A stretch of DNA of 20,586 nucleotides from contig CAYFSO010000051.1 in the NCBI GenBank assembly GCA_964345775.1, positions 1 through 20,586 on the forward strand. Reading direction: 5' to 3'. Numbering within the stretch: position 1 is the stretch's first letter; every line of letters begins with the position of its first letter. Origin of the DNA: M55B154 sp964345775. Lineage in GTDB: Bacteria > Spirochaetota > UBA4802 > UB4802. The notes under the pieces are model-generated. The model was not told the DNA's origin. It saw only the letters and a list, made by a program, of their open reading frames with translations, and did no database searches. A program made the position numbers and the translations under genes. This document shows, one piece after another, positions 1-7,945 of this stretch.

Positions 1-55
1 AGAAGATACCGGCGAGATAGAAGATGATGAAGACGTACAGGGCTCGCTGCTGTAA
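1..55 (+). CDS. C-terminal end of an upstream gene (partial)
   Basis: An open frame enters from the left edge, read from base 2, and ends at a TAA at 53-55. The visible 17 residues are EDTGEIEDDEDVQGSLL, a very acidic tail. Such tails are common at the ends of many unrelated proteins, so no function can be given. It lies 31 bases before the next plus-strand start, which fits a shared transcript. The frame is short and could be chance, but the acidic composition and spacing favour a real gene end. Confidence 0.5.
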   Translation, partial: EDTGEIEDDEDVQGSLL

Positions 56-86
56 TACACTATCTGGAATGAAAGGGGAATAGAAA

Positions 87-476
87 ATGAAGAAAGTACT
101 GGCCGTATTACTGGTACTGGCGTGTGCTGTAATATTCACATGGGGATGCAAATCAAAAAAACCACTGCAGTTCTGCGAGGGCACCAATGCCGAAGGTGAA
201 CCTGTACATTGCGGTACCACGTTTACAACCGGCGATCTTACTGCGTTTTTGTCACTGGAAGAAGCAGCAGGGGAAGACAGCATTACCGTGAATATACTGG
301 AGAAGCAGGATTACAAAAATCAACCGTACAACACCCATACCCACGAGGTTGACCCGGACAAAAAGCAGATCACCTTTCCCGTTTCACTATATAAAGAAGG
401 AACCTTTATTGTCCAAGTACAGCAGGGTGAGACGAAACTGGCCGAAGGTGAGTTGAAGATGGTGGATACCTATTAG
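87..476 (+). CDS. small predicted lipoprotein, function unknown
   Basis: This 129-residue protein starts with a typical lipoprotein signal: a KK pair, a hydrophobic run (residues 4-18) and cysteine 21 in the context TWGC. Trp at -2 is unusual for a strict lipobox, so lipidation is likely but not certain. The mature part is hydrophilic, with two further cysteines (30 and 42) that could form a disulphide, and reads like a small beta-rich domain. An AGGGGA ribosome site lies about 8 bases upstream of the ATG. It follows the partial gene at the left edge by 31 bases and ends only 5 bases from the stop of lspA, which converges on it. I do not recognise the family. Export and membrane anchoring are inferred only from the signal sequence. 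Confidence 0.75.
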   Translation: MKKVLAVLLVLACAVIFTWGCKSKKPLQFCEGTNAEGEPVHCGTTFTTGDLTAFLSLEEAAGEDSITVNILEKQDYKNQPYNTHTHEVDPDKKQITFPVSLYKEGTFIVQVQQGETKLAEGELKMVDTY

Positions 477-481
477 AATGA

Positions 482-991
482 TCAGTCACCCTGGCGTTCC
501 TTTTTCTCTTTCTCTTCCCTGTATTCCTGTATCACGTTAAGTATCAGCAAGGTGGCCCCGACCACGATAACCGAATCTGCCACGTTAAATGCCGGCCACC
601 TGAACACGTTATCACTGCCGATATAAATAAAGTCAACCACGCCGGGCTTACCGGATATCCTGTCCAGTATATTCCCGATGGCACCGGAGAACACAAGGGA
701 CATGGCAACTGTAAAGAGCCATGATTTCCGGGTTTCAAGAACGTAAAATCCCAGCAACAGCATGAATACAATTATGGACACCACAAGGAAAAAGGTCTGG
801 TGCCCCCTGAGTATGCCGAACACACCGCCATCATTGTACAGCAGCGTAAGCTGCACAAAACTTCCCAGCACGTCAATGCGCTCACCCCTGGCAACATGGG
901 TTTCCACCAGGTACTTGGTAATAATATCAAGTACAAGTAGCACCATGAAAATGCCAACCGCTGTAATATGCTTTTTATTCTGTAGCTTCAT
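482..991 (-). CDS. lspA: lipoprotein signal peptidase (signal peptidase II)
   Basis: LspA is the inner-membrane aspartyl protease that removes the signal peptide of prolipoproteins after diacylglyceryl transfer. The family signatures are present: GNILDR with the first catalytic Asp, and FNVADSVI with the second Asp (residues 110 and 139 counted from the start chosen here). The NDGGVFGIL segment matches the conserved NxGxxFGxL region. Four hydrophobic segments fit the four-helix topology, and the C-terminus is charged (EEKEKKERQGD). The start chosen is the ATG at 991, giving 169 residues (MKLQNKK), close to the family length. An in-frame ATG at 1042 would add 17 residues (MYIDQRGRVN...) that look unlike an LspA N-terminus. 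Neither start has a strong ribosome site. The gene lies downstream of ileS on the same strand, the arrangement known from enterobacteria. Many predicted lipoproteins in this window would be its substrates. Confidence 0.95.
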   Translation of the reverse strand: MKLQNKKHITAVGIFMVLLVLDIITKYLVETHVARGERIDVLGSFVQLTLLYNDGGVFGILRGHQTFFLVVSIIVFMLLLGFYVLETRKSWLFTVAMSLVFSGAIGNILDRISGKPGVVDFIYIGSDNVFRWPAFNVADSVIVVGATLLILNVIQEYREEKEKKERQGD

Positions 992-1065
992 AGTATATAT
1001 GATTATCCTTTTATTTACCCGCCCGCGTTGATCGATATACACTGATGTACACAGGCGATTTTTAT

Positions 1066-1107
1066 AATTGTCTATTAACTATTCACCAACCACCATTCAC
1101 TAATCAT
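1066..1107 (-). repeat. degenerate heptamer tandem repeat between ileS and lspA
   Basis: Read on the minus strand directly after the ileS stop codon, the sequence divides into six 7-base units: ATGATTA, GTGAATG, GTGGTTG, GTGAATA, GTTAATA and GACAATT. The consensus is near GTGAATA; units differ from it by 0 to 3 bases. The array abuts the ileS stop exactly and occupies over a third of the ileS-lspA spacer. Its function is unknown. It is not a hairpin terminator, since there is no clear stem. Confidence 0.6.
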
Positions 1108-3873
1108 CTATACATTAATCTGGTGGATTATCTCCGTGCACCGGGGACACAGCTCGGGATGCTCCTTGTCAGTACCAAGGTGATACGAGTAGTTCCAGCA
1201 CCTGACGCACTTTTCACCCTTTGAACGATCCACTTTAATGGACGCGCTTTCGTAGTTTTCCATGTCATCCTGCTTCTCGTCGGTCAGTATCACCATGGCA
1301 ACCTGGAAAAATCGCAGCCGGTCATCTCCCATCTCTTCAAGAAGCTGCCGTGCCGACTGGCTCTTCACGTACAGGGTCACCTCGGCTTCAAGAGAAGTGC
1401 CGATCACCTTCTCCTGTCGCTTCAGTTCAAGGGCCTTCAAGAGGTCCTTCTTTATCTCCACAAGGCGTTCCATCTTCTCTGCCACCTCTGGATTGTTGAA
1501 ATTGTCGTCCAGCAGGTAATAGTTCTCCATGTGAATGGACCCGCTGTTGCCCATGAACTGCCACACTTCTTCGGACGTGAATGCCAGCACCGGCGCGATA
1601 AGCCGCACAATGGTCTGCAGAATCTGGTGCAGCACGGTCTGGTTGGCCCTTCGCTTCAGTGAATCCTGCTTCTCGATGTAGAGTATATCCTTGGACATGT
1701 CGAAGTACACCGATGAAAGGTCAACGGCGCAGAAATTGACAATTCTCCTGTACACCATGTGAAACTCGAACTTCTCGTAATGCCCGGTCACCTGTTCTGA
1801 CAGTATCCAGAGCTTATGCAGCATCCACTTGTCGATATCGCTCAACTCTTCATAGGCAACCGTGTCGTCTTCACCAAGCCCGGCAGTATTGCCCAGTATG
1901 AACTTGAAGGTATTTCGTATCTTCCTGTACGAATCGGCGATCTGCTTCATCATGTCGTACCCGATACGCACGTCGTTCCTGTAATCCTCGGAGGCCACCC
2001 ACAGGCGGACTATGTCGGCACCGTATTTCTTGATAAGCTCCTCGGGATGAATAACGTTCCCCATGGACTTGCTCATGGCCTTGCCGTTCTCATCCAGTAT
2101 GAACCCGTGGGTAAGCACCGTCATGTAAGGGGCACGCTGCCGCAGTGCCAGTGCCGGCCACAGTGAGGACTGGAACCATCCACGATGCTGATCACTGCCC
2201 TCGAGATAAAGATCTGCCGGCCAGCGATGCTGGTCCCAGCTGTCAAGAACCGCGAAATGCGACACCCCCGAATCGAACCACACGTCAAGGATGTCGAACT
2301 CTTTCTCAAATTCGTCACTGCCGCACTCGCATTTCACGTCCTCAGGTACAAGGTCCTTCACGTCATCGGTGTACCATGCGTCAATACTTCTTTCCTTAGA
2401 AAGTTCTGCGAAATGAAATATGGTACGCTCATCCATCAGGTTTTTACCGCATTCTTTACATTTGAAGGACGGGATTGGCACCCCCCATGACCGCTGCCGT
2501 GACAGGCACCAGTCAGGACGGGACTCCACCATGCTCCTGAACCTGATCTCACCCCAGCCGGGGATCCACATGGTCTTGTCCGTTGCTTCCAGCGCAAGGT
2601 TTCTCAAATCATTGTGATCGATCAGGAAGAACCACTGCTCCGCAGCCCTGAATATGAGTGGTTTCTTGCATCGCCAGCAGTGCGGATACGAGTGCCCTAT
2701 TTCCCTGGTAAAGATCAGCACTCCTGTTCTCTCCAGCATCTTCACGATGTCCGGGTTGGCGTCGAACACGTTCACCCCTTTCATCTCCGGGAAATCATCG
2801 GTAAATTTTCCCTCGTCATCCACCGGGCAGTAGGTATCAAGTCCGTACTCCTGCCCAACCATGTAGTCTTCAAGGCCATGCCCGGGGGCAATATGCACGA
2901 TACCGGTACCCTGTTCCAGGGTGACAAAATCGGCAAAAATTACTTTTGATTCACGGCTTATGAAGGGATGCGTCACTTTCAGTTTTTCGATCTGGTCATT
3001 GCCCAGGTCGGCTACCTTCTCCAGGGGCTTTCCGATCTCCTGGCTCATCATCTCCGCCAGGCCCTCTGCAAGAATGAGAAAGTCATCCTCGCTCCTGTAC
3101 ACCCCGTATGGAAGATCCGGGTGAAAGGCCACTGCCAGGTTAGCCGGCAGTGTCCACGGCGTGGTGGTCCAGACCGCCACATGAAGATTCTCGCTGTCCA
3201 CCCCGTCAATATCAATTGATCCTTTTTCCACGCCAAACTTCACGTAAATGGAAGGAGACTTGTGTTCATCGTATTCTACTTCCGCCTCCGCCAGGGCGGT
3301 CACGCAATTGGGGCACCAGTATATGGGCTTCTTGCCCCTGTAGATAAAACCCGCCTCGAAAAGGGCACCAAACACCTCTACGATAGTAGCCTCGTAGCTG
3401 GCTGACATGGTAAGGTAAGGATTATCATAATCACCGAATACCCCCAGCCGCTTGAACTCGTCCATCTGGATATTCACGAACTCTGCCGCGTATTCCCTGC
3501 ATTTTTTTCGAATCTCAACCCTTGGGATATCCTTCGCCTTGTCCCCCAGGGTTCGGGTTACCTGCAGCTCAATTGGAAGGCCGTGACAGTCCCACCCCGG
3601 CACGTAGGGGGCCCTGTACCCGGTCATGGTCTTATGCTTCACGATGATATCTTTCAACAGCTTGTTGAGCGCATGGCCCATGTGAATATGCCCGTTGGCA
3701 TACGGGGGGCCATCGTGCAGTATATATTCTTTCGCTTCTTTACGCATTTCCAGTATCTTGTCGTAAATCCGTTCCTTTTCCCACCTGGCAACCATGTCGG
3801 GTTCACGTTTGGGTAGATTCGCCCTCATGGGAAAATCAGAAGATGGCAGATTTACTGTCTTAGAGTAATCCAT
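1108..3873 (-). CDS. ileS: isoleucyl-tRNA synthetase
   Basis: This is a class I aminoacyl-tRNA synthetase that charges tRNA-Ile in the cytoplasm, full length at 921 residues. From the start chosen here, the HIGH-type motif HMGH is at 64-67, inside PPYANGHIHMGH. GWDCHGLPIE follows at about 93-102. The CP1 editing domain carries TTPWTLPAN (about 237-245) and GTGIVHIAPGHG (about 322-333). The KMSKS-type loop KAMSKS is at 598-603. The C-terminus carries a CxxC-x16-CxxC zinc site (cysteines 889, 892, 909, 912), which marks the zinc-containing bacterial type. The ATG at 3873 has a GAGGA site 5 bases upstream and gives the usual beginning (MDYSKTVNLPSSDFPMRANLP). An ATG at 3945 would add 24 atypical residues. 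Two TTGACA boxes face this gene at 3962-3967 and 4024-4029 (minus strand), but neither has a good -10 box. lspA follows downstream. Confidence 0.97.
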   Translation of the reverse strand: MDYSKTVNLPSSDFPMRANLPKREPDMVARWEKERIYDKILEMRKEAKEYILHDGPPYANGHIHMGHALNKLLKDIIVKHKTMTGYRAPYVPGWDCHGLPIELQVTRTLGDKAKDIPRVEIRKKCREYAAEFVNIQMDEFKRLGVFGDYDNPYLTMSASYEATIVEVFGALFEAGFIYRGKKPIYWCPNCVTALAEAEVEYDEHKSPSIYVKFGVEKGSIDIDGVDSENLHVAVWTTTPWTLPANLAVAFHPDLPYGVYRSEDDFLILAEGLAEMMSQEIGKPLEKVADLGNDQIEKLKVTHPFISRESKVIFADFVTLEQGTGIVHIAPGHGLEDYMVGQEYGLDTYCPVDDEGKFTDDFPEMKGVNVFDANPDIVKMLERTGVLIFTREIGHSYPHCWRCKKPLIFRAAEQWFFLIDHNDLRNLALEATDKTMWIPGWGEIRFRSMVESRPDWCLSRQRSWGVPIPSFKCKECGKNLMDERTIFHFAELSKERSIDAWYTDDVKDLVPEDVKCECGSDEFEKEFDILDVWFDSGVSHFAVLDSWDQHRWPADLYLEGSDQHRGWFQSSLWPALALRQRAPYMTVLTHGFILDENGKAMSKSMGNVIHPEELIKKYGADIVRLWVASEDYRNDVRIGYDMMKQIADSYRKIRNTFKFILGNTAGLGEDDTVAYEELSDIDKWMLHKLWILSEQVTGHYEKFEFHMVYRRIVNFCAVDLSSVYFDMSKDILYIEKQDSLKRRANQTVLHQILQTIVRLIAPVLAFTSEEVWQFMGNSGSIHMENYYLLDDNFNNPEVAEKMERLVEIKKDLLKALELKRQEKVIGTSLEAEVTLYVKSQSARQLLEEMGDDRLRFFQVAMVILTDEKQDDMENYESASIKVDRSKGEKCVRCWNYSYHLGTDKEHPELCPRCTEIIHQINV

Positions 3874-4045
3874 GACGTCCTCGCATAGTTGAAATTTATT
3901 TCCTGAGATCCTGCATTCTTTTACCGTTTGAAACCTTAGATACACGTATTCAACCGGTATTTGTCAATATATTTTTCCATTATAAAAAAACCTCTTGAAT
4001 CACAAAACCATTTCTTTTTTTATTGTCAATACAGCTTAGTTGTCC

Positions 4046-4058
4046 TAATACGTATAAT
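4046..4058 (+). promoter_or_regulatory. candidate hisI promoter -10 region with shared 12-mer
   Basis: TAATACGTATAAT contains a perfect TATAAT at 4053-4058, 48 bases before the hisI start. The 12-mer TAATACGTATAA recurs at 14321-14332. Its core ATACGTAT is palindromic. No convincing -35 hexamer stands 16-18 bases upstream, so if this is a promoter it may need an activator. The call rests on the -10 match and position only. Confidence 0.4.
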
Positions 4059-4105
4059 ACAGTGAAACTAGCGGTAATAATAGAAGATAAACAAAGGAAA
4101 AGAAG

Positions 4106-4489
4106 ATGATTGAACTGGACTTCGAGAAACAGGACGGCATGATACCCGCCATCGCACAGGATCACCAGACAGGGGAGGTTCTGATGCTGGCCTACATGAA
4201 CAGGGAAGCGTGGGAAAAGACCCTTGAAACCGGCATCGCCCATTACTGGAGCAGGTCACGCAACAAGCTGTGGAAAAAGGGCGAATCATCCGGCAACCTG
4301 CAGGAAGTAAAAGAGATACGTGTAGACTGCGACGACGATACCCTCGTCATCAAGGTACATCAGATAGGCGATGCCGCATGTCACCTGGGGTACCGCAGCT
4401 GCTTTTTCCGTGTTGTTGACGGCGATACACTCAGGGTAGACGGCGAACGGGTATTTGATCCGGACCAGGTCTACGGAGGCTCAAAATGA
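4106..4489 (+). CDS. hisI: phosphoribosyl-AMP cyclohydrolase
   Basis: HisI opens the adenine ring of phosphoribosyl-AMP in histidine synthesis. This 127-residue protein is the stand-alone cyclohydrolase, without the fused HisE pyrophosphohydrolase found in many proteobacteria. The signature SRSRNKLWKKGESSGNLQ (residues 49-66) is intact. It is followed by DCDDD (74-78), which supplies the metal-binding aspartates, and by the cysteines expected for zinc (75, 92, 99) in the CHLGYRSCFFR context. The ribosome site AAAGGAAAAG is close to the ATG. The stop overlaps the hisG start by 4 bases (ATGA), implying translational coupling. No other his genes are visible except hisG, so the pathway must be completed elsewhere in the genome. 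Confidence 0.96.
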   Translation: MIELDFEKQDGMIPAIAQDHQTGEVLMLAYMNREAWEKTLETGIAHYWSRSRNKLWKKGESSGNLQEVKEIRVDCDDDTLVIKVHQIGDAACHLGYRSCFFRVVDGDTLRVDGERVFDPDQVYGGSK

Positions 4490-5385
4490 GTGAACCCATT
4501 ATAAAGCTTGGCATCCCAAAGGGAAGCCTTGAAAAGTCCACCATTGAACTTTTTAGAAAGGCGGGATGGAACATAACCGTCTCTTCTCGCAACTACTTTC
4601 CCTCCATAGATGACGAGGAGATCTCATGTTCGCTGGTACGTGCACAGGAGATGGCAAAGTACGTCGAGAGCGGCGTCCTCGACATGGGCCTTACCGGCCT
4701 GGACTGGATCCTTGATAACAACGCCGACGTTGAGGTCATCACCGACCTGGTATACTCAAAAGTAAGTACCAGAAAGGCACGATGGGTACTTGCGGTACCG
4801 GAAAGCTCCTCGATAAGATCCATCGAGGACTGCGCCGGTAAAACCATCTCGACCGAACTGGTTAACTTCACCCGCAAGTACTTCGAAGAACGCAACATTC
4901 CAGTGAACGTTGAATTCTCCTGGGGGGCCACCGAGGCAAAAGTTGTTGAAGGGCTTGTAGATGCCATAGTGGAAGTAACAGAGACCGGTTCTACCATACG
5001 GGCCCATGGGCTCCAGATCATTCACACGCTGCTTGAATCGAATAGCAAGCTCATTGCCCACAAGTCCAGCATGCAGGACAAGAAGAAACGGGAAAAGGTG
5101 AACCAGATAGCACTGCTGCTGAACGGGGCGCTGAAAGCGGGTAAGCTGGTGGGCCTGAAGATGAACGTACCATCGGAACAGCTCGACTACATAGTGTCAC
5201 TACTTCCCAGCCTGACGGCACCAACTGTTTCCAAGCTGTATAACACCGAGTGGTTCTCTGTTGAAAGTGTCATCAACGAGGCTACGGTGCGGGAAATAAT
5301 ACCCGAGCTTATTCACAGTGGCGCAGATGGTATCATAGAGTATCCTTTGAACAAAATTGTTTCACAGGATGATAATTTCCTGTGA
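4486..5385 (+). CDS. hisG: ATP phosphoribosyltransferase, long form
   Basis: HisG joins ATP and phosphoribosyl pyrophosphate in the first, feedback-controlled step of histidine synthesis. At 299 residues this is the long form. The catalytic bilobed domain covers about 1-215, beginning IKLGIPKGSLEKST, with GLTGLDWILD near 68-77 and the phosphoribosyl-binding segment EVTETGSTIRAHGL near 163-175. The C-terminal ACT-like regulatory domain (about 215-299) carries VPSEQLDYIVSLLPSLTAPTV-type residues ending in GADGIIEYPLNKI. In this family the regulatory domain binds histidine and makes HisZ unnecessary. The start overlaps the hisI stop (ATGA). An HD-domain gene follows after 16 bases. Confidence 0.96.
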   Translation: MSEPIIKLGIPKGSLEKSTIELFRKAGWNITVSSRNYFPSIDDEEISCSLVRAQEMAKYVESGVLDMGLTGLDWILDNNADVEVITDLVYSKVSTRKARWVLAVPESSSIRSIEDCAGKTISTELVNFTRKYFEERNIPVNVEFSWGATEAKVVEGLVDAIVEVTETGSTIRAHGLQIIHTLLESNSKLIAHKSSMQDKKKREKVNQIALLLNGALKAGKLVGLKMNVPSEQLDYIVSLLPSLTAPTVSKLYNTEWFSVESVINEATVREIIPELIHSGADGIIEYPLNKIVSQDDNFL

Positions 5386-5401
5386 TTAACACCGGAGGAC
5401 C

Positions 5402-6139
5402 ATGACCGACACCCTGCTTGAACAGGCACGACAGCATCTTCACGCTCTTGCCGATACATTTCCCCAGCCGTCATTCTACAGGGATCACATAGTTGAATCA
5501 GCCAGGGCACAGGCTGTTGATTCATCTTCTTCCCTGGTGGCCAACGCCAGGGAGAGGATGAACCAGGTGGGGGATCCCCTGGGACACGGGTTTCATCACG
5601 CCAGGAAGGTTGCCCTCGACGCGGCCACCATCGTATTTGCCGAATCAGGCATCAATGAGAGTGCCGACAATCTCGCACGCCTTGCCCTCATGGCGGGCTA
5701 CCTCCACGACATCCGGCGCGACCGCAGTGAGCACCCGGCACAGGCAGCCGAATACGTGGAATACCATTATCATGATCAACTGCAAAAAACTGAGATCGGA
5801 ATGATATGCTTCGCCATCCGTAACCACGAGGCATTTGTTGAACCTGCAGAGACTGACAACAAGGACCGGGAACTCCTTTCTGACGTGTTGTACGATGCAG
5901 ATAAGTTTCGCTGGGGTCCTGACAACTTTCTATATACAGTATGGGACATGGCCGCCAGCATGAACCTCACATCCAGGCAGGTAATTAAGGGGTACGACAA
6001 CGGGATACGGGGCATCCAACAGGTAAGGGAATCTTTCCGCACCCCGACCGGAAAAAAGTATGGCCCTGAATTCATTGATATCGGCCTCATGATGGGAGAA
6101 GAGCTTATCTCCTTTCTCACCGGTTCCGATGACCGCTGA
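5402..6139 (+). CDS. HD-domain metal-dependent phosphohydrolase-like protein
   Basis: This 245-residue soluble protein carries HD-superfamily metal-site residues in order: His 65/66 in GFHHARKVALDA, His102-Asp103 in AGYLHDIRRD, His142 in IRNHEAF and Asp167 in LYDADKFRWGPDN. All four expected ligand positions are filled, so it is probably an active phosphohydrolase, but the substrate is not evident. It has no signal peptide or membrane segment. A strong GGAGG site sits a few bases before the ATG, and the gene begins 16 bases after hisG, so it probably shares the hisIG transcript. A role connected with nucleotide or phosphoribosyl metabolites would fit the position, but that is inference. It is not related in length or order to HisE, which it might otherwise be thought to replace. 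Confidence 0.85.
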   Translation: MTDTLLEQARQHLHALADTFPQPSFYRDHIVESARAQAVDSSSSLVANARERMNQVGDPLGHGFHHARKVALDAATIVFAESGINESADNLARLALMAGYLHDIRRDRSEHPAQAAEYVEYHYHDQLQKTEIGMICFAIRNHEAFVEPAETDNKDRELLSDVLYDADKFRWGPDNFLYTVWDMAASMNLTSRQVIKGYDNGIRGIQQVRESFRTPTGKKYGPEFIDIGLMMGEELISFLTGSDDR

Positions 6140-6155
6140 ACCCGTCTAAATATTC

Positions 6156-6184
6156 TTGACGTTATCTATCTTCTGCGCTTTAAT
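6156..6184 (+). promoter_or_regulatory. candidate sigma-70 promoter of the HD-GYP operon
   Basis: TTGACG at 6156-6161 is followed after 17 bases by TTTAAT at 6179-6184. This is a good spacing and fair match for a housekeeping promoter, about 83 bases before the HD-GYP start. The -10 box runs into the palindrome at 6181-6200. Transcription would start within or just after the palindrome. Confidence 0.55.
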
Positions 6185-6200
6185 TCAAGTACTTGAATTA
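6181..6200. promoter_or_regulatory. perfect 20-bp palindrome, candidate operator
   Basis: TAATTCAAGTACTTGAATTA is identical to its own reverse complement over all 20 bases, with no loop. It overlaps the -10 box of the candidate promoter at 6156-6184 and lies 66 bases before the HD-GYP regulator start. This is the shape and position of a site for a dimeric repressor. It is not a terminator: the stem is AT-rich, has no loop, and no T-run follows. The cognate regulator is not identified. Confidence 0.6.
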
Positions 6201-6266
6201 TATTGATCTATGAAGCATACTACAGCATAATTCATAAGGTATACGGGTTAACGTCTAACATTCACC

Positions 6267-7901
6267 ATGGAAGAACAAGTACATAATACCGACACCGTCG
6301 AAACCGGCTCTGCGTCCCGTCAAGACAGGATACTCATAGTTGACGATGAAGAGTCCATTCGCAGCATCCTTTCCCGCTATCTTGGCATGAAGGGATACGA
6401 AGTAGTCACCGCCAGGGACGGCATGTCTGCACTAGACCACCTGAAACAGGAACCCTGTGACCTCGTACTGACAGATTTAAAGATGCCCAACCTTGACGGC
6501 CGCGAGCTCCTGAAACTCATGTCAGAACAGTTCCCCGATATACCCAAGATAGTACTCAGCGGATACGGTACCAACGATGATATCATGCTGGCACTTAAAA
6601 CGGGCGCGTATGATTTTCTTAACAAGCCTATAATCGATTTCAAGATACTTGACCATGCCATAGAACGTGCACTTGACCGCAAACACCTGGCGGAACAGCG
6701 TGACCATTACATAGAGCAGCTCACACAGATCAATGACGTGATATCCCTTCTTAACAGGGGCCGGGATACAGACCAGGTATTCTCTACGCTCTCAAGACTG
6801 TTAAGAAAGATTATCCCCTTTAACAGGATATCACTGGCCCTCATTGACCAGGAATCTGGTGAAGTAGTCACGAAGCTGGCGGATTCGGATGCAGACATCC
6901 TTATCCCGCCGGGATCTCGATTCCCTCTCAAGGATTCATCTCTCAACGAAGCTGCCATGAGCAGAAAGGTGTTGATCATATCCGAGCTGAAAGAATACGC
7001 CAGGGAATATCCCAATTCCAAAAAGGCTGAACTGTTGCTGAAAGAAGGTATGAATTCATCAATGGTATTGCCCCTGATAGTGAACAACAACACCCGCGGG
7101 TTTTTACTGTTTGCATCTGAGCAACCTCATGCATTTTCTGAAGAGCATACAACGTTCATAGAATCCATTGGCGCTCCCATTGCGTTCAGTATCCAGAGAT
7201 CCGAGCTGATGAATGAACTGGAGATGTACACAAAAAAACTTGAGAACCTGGTAAAGATACGTACCCACGAGGTACTGAAAACACAAAAAACTACCATCTT
7301 CGCCCTGTCCAGCCTGGCAGAACTACGCGACCCCGATACCGGCGAACACCTTGAACGAATGCGAAACTACTGTATACTCATTGCCCAGATATCAAAGTAT
7401 TCAGGCAAAAACAGTGAAATAAACAACCAGTATCTTCGTGACCTTTACGATTCCTCCATTCTTCACGATATAGGCAAGGTTGGGATACCCGATGAGATAC
7501 TGTTAAAACCAGGTCCACTCACCCCCGAAGAATTCGAGATCATCAAGACACATGCAACTATCGGCTACCAGTCGCTTCACAAGGCGGCATCACGTGAACT
7601 GGGTGATGACTCATTTTTAGAAATGGCCATGGACGTCACCCTCTATCATCACGAACGCTGGGATGGACAGGGATATCCTGAAGGCTTGAAAGGCGAAGAA
7701 ATACCTCTTTCGGCAAGGATCGTTGCCATCACAGACGTATACGATGCCCTCACATCACGACGGCCCTATAAAGAAGCGTTCAGCCATGAAAAATCCATAG
7801 AGATAATGAAAAGCGAGTCGTACCGTTTTGACCCGGATCTTTTCAAAATTTTTATTGATAATCACGAAGAATTCAACAATATACGAAAAGAATTCAACTA
7901 G
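6267..7901 (+). CDS. response regulator with REC, GAF and HD-GYP domains (probable cyclic-di-GMP phosphodiesterase)
   Basis: The 544-residue protein has three parts. The receiver domain (about 20-135) has the acidic pair D26/D27, phospho-acceptor D70 in LTDLKMP, S98 and K120. A GAF-like sensory domain (about 155-310) follows, then a helical linker (about 310-345). The HD-GYP domain (about 345-535) is intact: H361, HD at 400-401 with DIGKVGIPDE, H429, HHERWDGQGYPEGLKG at 461-476 and D490. Complete HD-GYP motifs predict hydrolysis of cyclic-di-GMP, controlled by phosphorylation and perhaps by a GAF ligand. No partner histidine kinase is in the window. The ATG has no clear ribosome site, but an in-frame stop at 6249-6251 rules out a start much further upstream. 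The gene probably heads a transcript that continues into the rhomboid gene 44 bases on. Confidence 0.93.
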   Translation: MEEQVHNTDTVETGSASRQDRILIVDDEESIRSILSRYLGMKGYEVVTARDGMSALDHLKQEPCDLVLTDLKMPNLDGRELLKLMSEQFPDIPKIVLSGYGTNDDIMLALKTGAYDFLNKPIIDFKILDHAIERALDRKHLAEQRDHYIEQLTQINDVISLLNRGRDTDQVFSTLSRLLRKIIPFNRISLALIDQESGEVVTKLADSDADILIPPGSRFPLKDSSLNEAAMSRKVLIISELKEYAREYPNSKKAELLLKEGMNSSMVLPLIVNNNTRGFLLFASEQPHAFSEEHTTFIESIGAPIAFSIQRSELMNELEMYTKKLENLVKIRTHEVLKTQKTTIFALSSLAELRDPDTGEHLERMRNYCILIAQISKYSGKNSEINNQYLRDLYDSSILHDIGKVGIPDEILLKPGPLTPEEFEIIKTHATIGYQSLHKAASRELGDDSFLEMAMDVTLYHHERWDGQGYPEGLKGEEIPLSARIVAITDVYDALTSRRPYKEAFSHEKSIEIMKSESYRFDPDLFKIFIDNHEEFNNIRKEFN

Positions 7902-7945
7902 AAATATATAATTAAAAGAAAGGATTATCCCGAAAGGCAGGTCAT

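Noticed and set aside
3874..4105. Possible T-box riboswitch in front of ileS
   Set aside because: The leader is short and I see no T-box consensus (TGGxACCGCG) or paired terminator/antiterminator on the minus strand.
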